DNA of 42,006 bases from Desulfuromonas sp. (GCA_002868925.1 PKTZ01000080.1:1-42006); one strand, 5' to 3'; positions 19,957-29,271 are shown, counted from the stretch's first letter. Numbers and translations are program-made. Notes: a model not told the origin generated them from the sequence alone.

Positions 19957-20247
19957 ATGGCTGAATTACGTTACATGGAAGGGGTCGTCACCCTGCAATA
20001 CGATGAGCCGACCTGTATCGGCTGCGGGCTCTGTGCCACCGTATGCCCGCACGGCGTATTCAAGATGAACGACAAAAAAGCAGCGATCACCGACCGGGAT
20101 CGCTGCATGGAATGCGGTGCCTGTGCCAACAACTGTCCGGTGGAGGCGATTGCGGTCGAAGCCGGCGTCGGCTGCGCCAGTGCCATCATCTATGGCTGGC
20201 TGACCGGCAACGAACCGAGCTGCGACTGCGCCGGCGGCGGCTGTTAA
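19957..20247 (+). CDS. hgcB: Mercury methylation ferredoxin HgcB
   Basis: CIGCGLCATVCPHGVF and CMECGACANNCPVEAI motifs, VGCASAIIYG, Cys-containing C-terminus CDCAGGGC; starts directly after the hgcA stop. Confidence 0.95.
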   Translation: MAELRYMEGVVTLQYDEPTCIGCGLCATVCPHGVFKMNDKKAAITDRDRCMECGACANNCPVEAIAVEAGVGCASAIIYGWLTGNEPSCDCAGGGC

Positions 20248-20432
20248 CCTTCACCCCGGACGAATGACTCCACCTCGAGCTTGATATCGTCGGCGTTTAC
20301 CCGGGCGACCTGGTCACCCTCACGCTCACACCGGACAAGACCTTCCTCCACCCACTCCAGAATCGTCGCTTCCGGGACTCCGAACTTGTCCGCCGCCACT
20401 TTCGGTTCGTACCAGGTTTTGATCAGGGCCAT
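20244..20432 (-). CDS. Small MerR/excisionase-type helix-turn-helix protein
   Basis: 62 aa: WYEPKVAADKFGVPEATILEWVEEGLVRCEREGDQVARVNADDI; HTH_17-like; SD-like GGAGCGG upstream. Confidence 0.7.
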   Translation of the reverse strand: MALIKTWYEPKVAADKFGVPEATILEWVEEGLVRCEREGDQVARVNADDIKLEVESFVRGEG

Positions 20433-20520
20433 AAGTCCGCTCCTTTCAACATCTATAGGGTATATTTAGAAGATTAACTCCCTTACATTCTACCATTAAT
20501 TTGACGTATCATGTCAGACG

Positions 20521-21438
20521 ATGAAAACTTCGATCCTGATCATAGATGACACCAAGGCAATACGTCAGCAGATCCTCGACACTTTGAAATCGGCCGAGCT
20601 CTTCTCCGATTACTATGAAGCTGGCGACGGGATAGAAGGGTTCAAGATCCTGCTGGCAAAAGAGATCGATATCGTCCTCTGCGATCTTGAGATGCCGGGC
20701 ATGGACGGGTTCAAGTTCCTACGCATGGTCGCCTCGCGCGAAGAGCTGTTCCATATCCCGGTGATCATGCTGACCAGCCACGAACATCAGGATGCCAAAA
20801 TAAAAGGTCTCGAAGCGGGTGCCTGCGACTACATCACCAAACCATTCTTCCCGGCGGAACTGCTCGCCCGGGTCAAGGTCCAGCTCAAGATCAAGTCACT
20901 GCAGGACCGGCTCAAGGAGAGCAACCGCCAGCTGCTGGAGCTCTCCCAGACCGACGCCCTGACCGGGCTCGCCAATCGGCGCCGCCTGATGGAGACCCTG
21001 CACATCGAATGCGACCGGAGCGAGCGCAAGGGGGATCCGCTGTCGCTGCTGATGATCGACCTCGACCATTTCAAGCGGGTCAACGACACCTACGGCCACC
21101 AGGACGGAGACGTTGTCCTGCGCTGCCTCGCCGAAACCCTGCAGGCGCATCTACGTAAATACGACACTGCCGCCCGTTTCGGCGGCGAGGAGTTCTGTCT
21201 GGCCCTGCCGCAGACCCCGCAAGACGAGGCGGTTGCGGTTGCCGAACGCCTCTGTGCCGAAATTAAAAAGATGCGATTCACCGGCAGCAGTTGCGAAATC
21301 CGGATAACGGTCAGCATCGGCGTCGCCACGGCTCCGCACAAAGAAATAAAAGATTGCGAAGACCTGATCCGATTTGCCGACAACGCCCTCTACCGGGCAA
21401 AGGAGAACGGTCGCAATCGGGTCGAAACCGCAACCTGA
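20521..21438 (+). CDS. Response regulator receiver - GGDEF diguanylate cyclase
   Basis: Same architecture as 6261-7175; RKYD-TAARF-GGEEF. Confidence 0.93.
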   Translation: MKTSILIIDDTKAIRQQILDTLKSAELFSDYYEAGDGIEGFKILLAKEIDIVLCDLEMPGMDGFKFLRMVASREELFHIPVIMLTSHEHQDAKIKGLEAGACDYITKPFFPAELLARVKVQLKIKSLQDRLKESNRQLLELSQTDALTGLANRRRLMETLHIECDRSERKGDPLSLLMIDLDHFKRVNDTYGHQDGDVVLRCLAETLQAHLRKYDTAARFGGEEFCLALPQTPQDEAVAVAERLCAEIKKMRFTGSSCEIRITVSIGVATAPHKEIKDCEDLIRFADNALYRAKENGRNRVETAT

Positions 21439-21456
21439 AACCTCTGCACCGACAAT

Positions 21457-21495
21457 AAAAAAGCGGGGTCCGGACATATCCGGCCCCGCTTTTTC
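21457..21495. terminator. Bidirectional intrinsic terminator
   Basis: AAAAAGCGGGGtCCGGAcatatCCGGCCCCGCTTTTT. Confidence 0.9.
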
Positions 21496-21538
21496 AATAA
21501 GCAGTTATTACCTTTTTCAGAATTGAGCCTGGCAGAGG

Positions 21539-21991
21539 CTACTTCTTGCCTTTCCCGTGCCCTGGACCCTTGCCTTTCCCTTTACTTTTGAAGGTGTCTT
21601 GCCGGCCATAAAGGTCCCGACCGTTTTTCAGCGCATGGAACGCGGCCGAGCCCGGTTTGATTCCGAGGTCGTGCGCAAGCGCTCCCCATCCTTTTGTTTT
21701 TGTCATCCGGTAGCGCTGCAGAACATCTCGATAAGGCCGCGAAGACATCTCCCCCAGGCGCAGGACCATATAGGCATCGGCCGGGCGTTCGACGTTACCG
21801 AGCACGAGACCGACATCGGCATCACCTATTTTGAACCGGGTGGCAAGCCGCATCCGGAAACCGGAAGGATCGGCCTGGGCCGTCACATTCATGTCCCTCA
21901 TCCAGTCAAAATCAGCCGCCGAAACGAGGGTCGCTGACAATGAAAAAACCAGCACGCATAACAGAGGGAGTATAAGTTTCTGTCGTTTCAT
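21539..21991 (-). CDS. Exported hypothetical protein with Lys/Gly-rich tail
   Basis: MKRQKLILPLLCVLVFSLSATLVSAADF signal peptide; C-terminus KSKGKGKGPGHGKGKK. Confidence 0.7.
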   Translation of the reverse strand: MKRQKLILPLLCVLVFSLSATLVSAADFDWMRDMNVTAQADPSGFRMRLATRFKIGDADVGLVLGNVERPADAYMVLRLGEMSSRPYRDVLQRYRMTKTKGWGALAHDLGIKPGSAAFHALKNGRDLYGRQDTFKSKGKGKGPGHGKGKK

Positions 21992-22063
21992 CGATGACCT
22001 CCTCAATAAAAGATATAACAGCTAAATCGACTGACTACTAAATTGCAGGGGGGGTGGATTTGA

Positions 22064-22282
22064 TCAGGAGACGTTCTCGTCATCCTTCTTTTCGGCAGAG
22101 AACGGGCAATTTGTGGCAACGGCAACAAAGATCAGGACAACCCCGACCGGCAGGAGCAGTGTTCCAGGCAGCGTAACCCCCGTCCCGAGCGGGAGGTCCT
22201 CCCCGAAAACCCAGACACCGAAGACGATCAGGGCGAGCCCGAACCAGAACAGACCACTTTTAAAAACAGAGCAAAAACGCAT
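22064..22282 (-). CDS. Small membrane protein
   Basis: 72-aa ORF with two hydrophobic segments. Confidence 0.5.
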   Translation of the reverse strand: MRFCSVFKSGLFWFGLALIVFGVWVFGEDLPLGTGVTLPGTLLLPVGVVLIFVAVATNCPFSAEKKDDENVS

Positions 22283-22487
22283 CGTTCAGGGTCCTTTTAG
22301 CGAGAGGAATTGTGCCAGTCTACCACATGAGAGTCCCCCGAGAAACCCCTGCTCCCCGAGGGACTCAAACTTCATATTCTTCCAGAGGAAGAAAAATGAA
22401 GAAGGTATAAATAATTTATCATTAAAGAGCCACCTGTCAATTTCACCACGGCAAGAGAGGACATCATATAATCGTTCTAAAAACTGG

Positions 22488-23000
22488 TCAGTCGAGCGCC
22501 CACGGGGCAATCGTTTCGGCCACTGTTTCCAGATCGGACAGTTGCTGTTCGGTAAAATCGGGGCCGGCCTCCTCCAGCGTCTTTCCCTTGCGCGAAACCT
22601 GGATGATCCAGCGCAGTTTTTCGCCATCGAGGCATGGCGCCGACATGATCTTCTGCAGTGGAATACGCTGTTCGCGCTCCGACAGGGTATGTTCCAGCAT
22701 TTTAAGATGTGAGGTGCTGGCGAAGGTGTTGTTGATCTGGCCGACACCCTTCTTGGCGGTCGACGAAACGAAGGAGGCACCGAAAGACTTAATCGGAATC
22801 TTGAACCCGCCCCCCATATTCGATTCCGGCCAAACGAAAGTTGCAAACGATGCCCGCTCGTCCAGCTTGAAAAGTCCGATCTCGTGCGATTCGACGCCGA
22901 AAAAAGCGGCCAGTTCGTTGGCCAGGATCTCCAGGCGGCGCTCCGTGTCAACAGCCGGCACAACCGTTTTCAGATGCTGGCAGAATTGCTCGATATTCAT
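22488..23000 (-). CDS. GAF-like domain hypothetical protein
   Basis: Start at MNIEQFCQHL (23000) after AGGATGGT; the upstream ORF extension only runs through palindromic repeats. Confidence 0.6.
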   Translation of the reverse strand: MNIEQFCQHLKTVVPAVDTERRLEILANELAAFFGVESHEIGLFKLDERASFATFVWPESNMGGGFKIPIKSFGASFVSSTAKKGVGQINNTFASTSHLKMLEHTLSEREQRIPLQKIMSAPCLDGEKLRWIIQVSRKGKTLEEAGPDFTEQQLSDLETVAETIAPWALD

Positions 23001-23085
23001 ACCATCCTCCCCTTTATTCCAGATCGCATCATAGCGTGATTTTCGAAAATTGTCACGAATGCGCTGTTTCCTGCGATGGATCACA

Positions 23086-23113
23086 GGGACTGTCCCCGAA
23101 TGGGGGCTGTCCC
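23086..23113. repeat. REP-like palindrome copy 1
   Basis: GGGACTGTCCCCGAATGGGGGCTGTCCC. Confidence 0.85.
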
Positions 23114-23160
23114 GAAGCTTTACGTATGGCACTAGTTTAAGGACGGATGCCAGCAAAACC

Positions 23161-23188
23161 GGGACTGTCCCCGCACGGGAGCTGTCCC
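23161..23188. repeat. REP-like palindrome copy 2
   Basis: GGGACTGTCCCCGCACGGGAGCTGTCCC, flanked by GCAAAACC/GGTTTTGC. Confidence 0.85.
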
Positions 23189-23236
23189 TGGGTTTTGCGG
23201 TGCAAACCACCATTGTCCCGTTGTCCGTAAATATCT

Positions 23237-23264
23237 GGGACAGTCCCCATTCGGGGACAGTCCC
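23237..23264. repeat. REP-like palindrome copy 3
   Basis: GGGACAGTCCCCATTCGGGGACAGTCCC, starting 6 bp past the DUF3047 stop and followed by TTTT. Confidence 0.85.
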
Positions 23265-23269
23265 TTTTC

Positions 23270-23915
23270 TCAATCGCCCTGCAGAAACCGGATATCATCG
23301 TACCAACTTTGGGCCGAGCTGCCGGTATTGTCGGAATCACACATGATGGCAACCCCGCCGACCAGGGGCGGTTCCTCGCCGAAAATTTGCTTAAAATCCT
23401 CAAATACGTTGCGCCGCTCTTCGACCCACTGCCCCGCCTTACTGTTGCCGCTTTGCACCGCCAGCATCATGGCGTTGGCGGTAAAAGGGTTCGGCACCAC
23501 CGCCCCTTGAGCCAGGCGGTTGGCCCAGATGTAGTTGATGGCGCGGGTCTTGAAGAAAAGCCAGTGCGGGAAGACGACGTAGACGCGGGCGGCGTAGTCA
23601 TCCCCTTCGCGCCGACTGGCGTCGCCTTTTTCCAAGGTGGATTCGATCTTCCAGCGCCAGGTGAGGACTGGCGTCTTTCCGAGGTCGATTTTCTTACGGA
23701 AATAGAGGCTCGAAGCGGTGCCGTCGCTCCGACAGGAGAGAACCTGCTCTGCTCCGTCCCGGACCGGCCGGTACTCGCTGTGACCGGCGAATTCCTTAAT
23801 CGCCCAGCCGGAGTCGATCCCGTTTTCGAAATCATCGATCAGGAGATCGCCCAAAGCCAGGGAAGCAGATGCCAACAGCACCAGGGTAAGACAGGATATC
23901 AGGGTGGTTTTCAAC
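23270..23915 (-). CDS. DUF3047 domain protein, exported
   Basis: Likely TTG start giving MKTTLISCLTLVLLASASLALG; LTWRWKIESTLEKGDASRREGDDYAARVYVVFP; AVQSGNSKAGQWVEERRNVFEDFKQIFGEEPP. Confidence 0.8.
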
Positions 23916-25479
23916 CGTAACCTCCGCTGTCGATGGCGTTGCGTTGACGGCGGCTCTCCCCCTCGTTGGTGGTCAGGATGGCACTGCGCCCTTCGACCGG
24001 GCACTTGGTTTCGCAGATGCCGCAGCCGATGCAGCGCTTCTTGACCACCTTCGGGAACTTGAGGATGCGCACTTCACTGTTGACCAGCACCTCCTTGCGC
24101 TCGAAGACGATCGCCTTTTCCGCTGTCGGGCAGTGCTCCTCGCAGACCAGACACTCTTCGCTGCGGGCGTAGGGGAGACAGCGGTTCTTGTCGATCACCG
24201 CCAGTCCGATCACCTCTTTTTTCTTCTGCTCCAGCTTCAACTCGCGGATCGCGCCGGTCGGACAGACCTGGCCGCATAGGGTGCAGTTGTACTCGCAGTA
24301 ACCGAGACGGGCAACCAGCAGCGGAGTCCAGAGACCGCTCGCACCGGCCTGAAGGAATGCCGGATGCAGGGCGCCGCCGATGCAAACCTTCATGCACTCG
24401 CCGCAACGGATACAACGACGCAAAAACTCCGCCTCGTCTACCGCCCCGGGCGGGCGGATCAAGAACGAGTCATACCGGGTTGGGTCGGGCGTAATCCGCA
24501 CCACCGGCGCGACCAAAGCGCCGCAGGCGATGGCACCGGCGACGTGGCGACGACCCAAGTCGATGCCGGCCGCCGTTGTCGGCTGCAGGCTCCAGCGATA
24601 AGAAACCCGTTCATCGGGGCAGTCATCAACGCAATCAAGGCATAGAAAGCACTCCTGCTTGCGGTAGCCCTGGTCGGTAACGGCGCGACTGCGGCAACGG
24701 CTTCCGCAGAGGGAGCAGTCGTTGCAGACCGACGCCGGGGTCCGTTCGAGCAAGGTACGGCTGCTGCAGAGACCGAGCAGTCCGCCGAGCGGGCAGACGT
24801 ACTTGCACCAGAAACGGCGATCGACCTTTTCCAGCAGCACGATCAGCACGAACACCGCGAAGGTGAACAGCGCCAGCTGGAAATAGGGTTGGTGAAAAGC
24901 CATCAGGTTGTCGCGGAAGAACGGGTAGGCTCAGTTGAGTAGCGGTGAGACGACCGGGATGTCGCTGCCGTAACTGAGATCGAACAGCCTGTTCAGAAAA
25001 AGGTTGTAGGCCGGGTAGACGGCGAAGGTGAGACTGCGCAGGAAGATACTGAGCGGATCGAACAGGCCGAACAACTGAACCCCGAACAGGGCTGCGGTCG
25101 TTAGCGAAAAGAGCAGGATGTACTTGAAGCGGCGCCAGCCGGCACCGAGCTGACGGTTGCCGCGGCCGATAATCCGGCCGAGTCCGTCGAGGGTGGTGCC
25201 GAGCGGACAGATCCAGCCACAGAAGAAGCGTCCGACGACGGCGGTCAGCACCAGCAGGAGCAGCGCCGGCCAGAGCAGTTGCCAGCCGAAATCACCGGGT
25301 GCCAGAAAATCGGCCAGAGCGGCGAGCGGGTCGATGCGGAAAAGTAGAGAGACCGGGTAAGGGAGCTGGTCGACACCCCGATACTCAGTGACCAGGAACA
25401 GCCACAGAAAGCCGACCAGACAGATAACCTGAGAGGCGATGCGTAACCGGTGACGACTATTTTTTACGCCTTTACTCAA
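23911..25479 (-). pseudogene. Membrane-bound polyferredoxin (NapH/YccM-like) interrupted by one in-frame TGA (24931-24933)
   Basis: ORFs 24931-25479 and 23911-24903 share a frame: ...DIPVVSPLLN*AYPFFRDNLMAFHQPYFQ...; CGWICPLGTTLDGLGR, CKYVCPLGGLLGLCSSRTLLERTP and several CxxCxxC clusters. Confidence 0.85.
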
Positions 25480-26387
25480 ACCATCCTCGCCTTGCTCAGA
25501 TCCATGCTGCCGAGACCGCGCCGGGCGCCGGCGACGATGGTCGGGATATCCTGCGGTTTGTGACCGAACAGAGTCGCCGCATAGCTGTCGGCGGCAACGA
25601 TATCGGCCGAAACGATCAAGATCTCCGGATGGCGAACATCTTTAAGGCTCCCCCCCTGCGGACCGTTGGCAACAAGAATGCGGGTCGCGTCGACGATAAC
25701 CAGGTCGGAATGGATGACACTGTTGATGTCGGCCAGCGACTCGTCGATCCGGCGGTGCAGCACCCCGCGGTTACCGCCGATCACCCCCATGATGTTTTTC
25801 ATCCCGAGGGTCAGGGTCGAAATCGAATGATGCTTGGCGATCGGAACGTTGATCAGCCGGTCCGCCTCGAGCGCCGGCTTGTAGAACGACCACTTGTCGA
25901 GAGCGACGCCGCCATCAAGCAGGACGTCCTGGTAAGCGCGCCGGTCCATAAACTCGATCTTTGCCCGGTCGGAGCCGAGCGCCTCGATCGCAGCACGGAT
26001 ACCGCTCTGGGTATAGCAGCGTCGCGGATCGTTACAGGTCCGATCGAAGACCCGGACCGAGGCCGCTCCCGCCTCGAGGCAGTGCTCGACGACCGCCCGC
26101 ACCACGTCGGGATGGCTGTTTGCCGCCTGCTCCACCGTTCGATCCCAGCCGATGTTCGGCTTGACCACCACGTGTTCTCCCCGCTTGACGAAGCGACCGA
26201 TACCGCCGAGGGCAGCCAGGGTCGTGTCAACCAACTTCGGGATAGCCTGCCCCTTGCGCACCGCCAGTTCCGGGCCGGCTGGCCCGGACGCCAGGCTGGC
26301 GAGATCGAGGATCGGCAGAGAACCTGTAGCGGCGCCGGCTATGGCCAGTTGCAGGGAACGACGGATAAATTGGCGACGATCGATCAT
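25476..26387 (-). CDS. DUF362 domain protein with Tat-like signal
   Basis: MIDRRQFIRRSLQLAIAGAATG; VVVKPNIGWDRTVEQAANSHPDVVRAVVEHCLEAGA; TLGMKNIMGVIGGNRGVLHRRIDESLADINS. Confidence 0.88.
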   Translation of the reverse strand: MIDRRQFIRRSLQLAIAGAATGSLPILDLASLASGPAGPELAVRKGQAIPKLVDTTLAALGGIGRFVKRGEHVVVKPNIGWDRTVEQAANSHPDVVRAVVEHCLEAGAASVRVFDRTCNDPRRCYTQSGIRAAIEALGSDRAKIEFMDRRAYQDVLLDGGVALDKWSFYKPALEADRLINVPIAKHHSISTLTLGMKNIMGVIGGNRGVLHRRIDESLADINSVIHSDLVIVDATRILVANGPQGGSLKDVRHPEILIVSADIVAADSYAATLFGHKPQDIPTIVAGARRGLGSMDLSKARMV

Positions 26388-26401
26388 ATAAATGGCTCCG
26401 C

Positions 26402-27010
26402 TTAGATCAGCCGGTTCTGGCGCAGGAAATCGCGCGCCACCTTTTTCACCTGTTGCTCTTCACCCTTGGCGGACTGTTCCTCGAGCTTGTGGATCGTGGC
26501 GGTGTCGACTTTGCCACCAAGCTTATTGATCAGCCGGGCCAGGGCCGGGAATTTCTTCAGGGTATCCTTGCGCACCACAGGGGCCGCCTCGGCCACGGTT
26601 CCGTCCGGGGCCAGTTTCTTCTCTTCGAAACCGAACGGCTTGAGCCAGACCAGGTTCAGCTCCTGGTTGTAGACGTCCTTGACCGCCTTGTAGAGTTCCG
26701 GCGCTTCGGCAATCGCCGCCTTGCCGAGGATCTTCACCTGGCCGACGCCGGTATACTCGACGTACATATCGAGGTCGGCCTTGAGCAACGCCTGGTGCGC
26801 CTCCTCGTTGCTCTTGAAATTGACGATCTTGACCGTGGTCCCGGTCCGCTCGGTAATCAGCAACGAGAGCATCTGGGCCATCAGGTTCTGTTGCAGGCTT
26901 CCGGTCGTGCCGACCATCAGGGTCTTGCCGACACAGGCATAGGATGAGCCGGATGAGAGCAACAACACGGCCAGTAAAAGGGTCATCGTTTTTTTCATTA
27001 TTCGCGCCAT
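26402..27010 (-). CDS. OpuAC/ProX-like substrate-binding protein, short
   Basis: TLMVGTTGSLQQNLMAQMLSLLITERTGTTVKIVNFKSNEEAHQALLKADLDMYVEYTGVG; signal peptide at N-terminus. Confidence 0.78.
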   Translation of the reverse strand: MARIMKKTMTLLLAVLLLSSGSSYACVGKTLMVGTTGSLQQNLMAQMLSLLITERTGTTVKIVNFKSNEEAHQALLKADLDMYVEYTGVGQVKILGKAAIAEAPELYKAVKDVYNQELNLVWLKPFGFEEKKLAPDGTVAEAAPVVRKDTLKKFPALARLINKLGGKVDTATIHKLEEQSAKGEEQQVKKVARDFLRQNRLI

Positions 27011-27022
27011 CGGTCCATCTCC

Positions 27023-27955
27023 TTACTCGCGCAGTTCTGTTTCAATTTCCATCGGTCCAGGTAACGAATCGGGTGTCTGTACCCGGCCGAGCGTTTCATC
27101 CTGTTTCTGATCGAACATCAGTTCTTCAATCGCGGCAGGATTGGTCGTTCCCCACCAGTTGCCGGGGAAGGTGACGTCCTCTTTTTGGGTCAAGCCCATC
27201 TTGACCGAGTATTGCCTGCTGTCAACGATGTTGTTGCCGCTGATCTTTGCCTTATCCTCGGAGCGGGTCACGACGAAGATGCCGATATCGTTGTTGCGGA
27301 TATCGTTGCCGACCACCACCGCTTCGCTGCGTCGCTCCTCGTAACGCAGGCCATGCCGGTTGTCGTAGATCCGGTTCCCCCGAACCTTGATGTTGACCGT
27401 CGAGAAGCGGACGCCGTCAACATTGTGCCGGAACACCGAATTCGCGACCACGGCCTTACAGAAATGAACCTGGATGCCGCTGTATGCATATTCCGAAATC
27501 ACGTAGGCGACCTCGGCCCGCTTGGCAAAATCGAGGTAGAGATATTTCCAGTCGGCCGGTTGCGGATTCTCCTCACCGCTGGTAAAACGGATCGGCTGCC
27601 CGGCGGTGCCGCGGGCCAGCAGTGTTCCTTCCACCAGCAGTTCACCGTCGCCGATACCGTCGCCGTCCCGATCGAATCGATCGAAAATCACCTCTGTCCC
27701 GGGGGCGATGATCAACTGCCCCTCCTTCTTGACGGTAACGATGCCGTTGATCCGCACCGTCCCGGACCAGGTAACCTTGCCGGAGATCGTTGTATCGCCC
27801 AGCTTTGTTTCGACGGCAGGTGTCAACAGACACCCGCTGACGAAAACGGCGACCAGCAGTCCGCCGAGGGAAACCAGTCCGCAGCAGACTCTCTGTATCG
27901 ACCGTCGTTTAATGATAGTTCCCCGTCGGCTCGATAACATCTCCCGGCTCGACAT
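27023..27955 (-). CDS. Right-handed beta-helix lipoprotein
   Basis: Lipobox-like LVAVFVSGC; repeats such as NRIYDNRHGLRY, NDIRNNDIGIFVV, NNIVDSRQYSVKM; NWWGTTNP. Confidence 0.78.
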   Translation of the reverse strand: MSSREMLSSRRGTIIKRRSIQRVCCGLVSLGGLLVAVFVSGCLLTPAVETKLGDTTISGKVTWSGTVRINGIVTVKKEGQLIIAPGTEVIFDRFDRDGDGIGDGELLVEGTLLARGTAGQPIRFTSGEENPQPADWKYLYLDFAKRAEVAYVISEYAYSGIQVHFCKAVVANSVFRHNVDGVRFSTVNIKVRGNRIYDNRHGLRYEERRSEAVVVGNDIRNNDIGIFVVTRSEDKAKISGNNIVDSRQYSVKMGLTQKEDVTFPGNWWGTTNPAAIEELMFDQKQDETLGRVQTPDSLPGPMEIETELRE

Positions 27956-28214
27956 CGATCGGACCGAACCGCTTTTCGTACTCCTTCAGGTTCGCATCCA
28001 TCGCCGCCAGGAATTTTTTCAGGTGGCGCGGCGAGGTGATCACCCGCGACCGGACCTTGGCCCGCGGTGCCTGCGGCTGCATGAATATAAAGTCGAGGAC
28101 GAACTCGGCGTCGCTATGGTTCATCACCACCAGGTTGGAATATACCCCCTGGGCGACATCTTCGTCGATCTGGATTTCCAGCTTGATCTCCTGCTGTTCC
28201 GCTTTTTTACTCAT
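27909..28214 (-). CDS. DUF3467 domain protein
   Basis: QGVYSNLVVMNHSDAEFVLDFIFMQPQAPRAKVRSRVITSPRHLKKFLAAMDANLKEYEKRFG. Confidence 0.88.
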   Translation of the reverse strand: MSKKAEQQEIKLEIQIDEDVAQGVYSNLVVMNHSDAEFVLDFIFMQPQAPRAKVRSRVITSPRHLKKFLAAMDANLKEYEKRFGPIDVEPGDVIEPTGNYH

Positions 28215-28236
28215 CTTCTCTCCTTGGCAATCGATT

Positions 28237-29271
28237 TTATTGCAGGCTGATCGGTTCGACGACGATCTCTATACGATCGATCGAACTATCAGCGTTTATA
28301 GTCAGTCCGTGATCGGCGCTTTGATCGTACATGCCGAACAGTTCGCCCGGTGCCGGTGAATCGCCGTACTCCTGGCGGGCACCGATGTAATAGGTGCCGG
28401 GCTGCCCGAGGTTCAGCTGAAACCGACCGTCGGTACCGGTTGCGACCGACAGGGCAGCCGGCCGTTTGTGACCGATAACCCGATCGGTATAAGCGAAAAC
28501 ATGCAGGCCGGCAACCGGCTCCCCCCGATCATCGACCACCCGGCCGGTCACGACCTGGCCGGATGCCGTTGTGATCGTCTCGCTGGCGGCCTCCGATTTC
28601 ACCTTCTCGACCACCGGGATCGTAACCCGGGTGACCGTACCCGATCTGGCGATCACCGGGTTGCCACCGTAGACACCGAGCAGATCCCCTTCCCGTACCG
28701 GGCCGACCCGGTTTCCGTCCAGCCGCTTGCGCACCATGAGAAAGTAGCTGCTCTCCGGCAGGCCGTCGAAATAGAATTGCCCGTCCGGCCCCGTCGGCAT
28801 TGACAGGCGATAGCCCTGCCCCTTGAGCCCCTCGTCAACATCGAGGTAAAGGTAGGCGTAGGCATCGGTCACCGGCTCTCCCCGGGAGGTGATGCGCCCC
28901 TCGATCGCCGCGCTATATTCGTCATCGTAGCGCCGAATCTCGGCCGTCGGCAGCGGCACCGCCTGCAATCCGGCCCAGACCGTTCCGTTCTCGACCGTAA
29001 CCGGGTTGCGTCCGCAAAAAGCGAAGAGCCCTTGCTCGACATCTCGTACGAACAGGGCATAGGTCCCGGCCGGGACCTCGATCCGGTAGTAGCCTTCGCT
29101 ATCGCTCGGCGCCGCGACCAGCAGCGGTTCACCGCTGTAGTCAAGGCCCGGGTAGAGCACAACCCGGACACCGGAAACCGGCCCATCATCGGCAACGATC
29201 CGCCCCTCGATCAGCGCGGCGTGCACCGGCAGCGTCAGCAGAAGCAGACATATGGCGAGAAGGGTTCTCAC
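28237..29271 (-). CDS. Carboxypeptidase-regulatory-like (Ig-fold) repeat protein, exported
   Basis: GTG start, MRTLLAICLLLLTLPVHAALIEGRIVADDGPVSGVRVVLYPG; later GRVVDDRGEPVAGLHVFAYTDRVIG. Confidence 0.8.
   Translation of the reverse strand: MRTLLAICLLLLTLPVHAALIEGRIVADDGPVSGVRVVLYPGLDYSGEPLLVAAPSDSEGYYRIEVPAGTYALFVRDVEQGLFAFCGRNPVTVENGTVWAGLQAVPLPTAEIRRYDDEYSAAIEGRITSRGEPVTDAYAYLYLDVDEGLKGQGYRLSMPTGPDGQFYFDGLPESSYFLMVRKRLDGNRVGPVREGDLLGVYGGNPVIARSGTVTRVTIPVVEKVKSEAASETITTASGQVVTGRVVDDRGEPVAGLHVFAYTDRVIGHKRPAALSVATGTDGRFQLNLGQPGTYYIGARQEYGDSPAPGELFGMYDQSADHGLTINADSSIDRIEIVVEPISLQ

Noticed and set aside
23086-23264. CRISPR array (28-bp repeats, ~47-bp spacers)
   Set aside because: Only three degenerate repeats that are themselves full palindromes, no cas genes; REP/BIME-like explanation fits better.
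24880-24930. SECIS element directly downstream of the in-frame UGA
   Set aside because: Only a short GCC/GGC pairing is visible by eye; not strong enough to call, so Sec remains untested.
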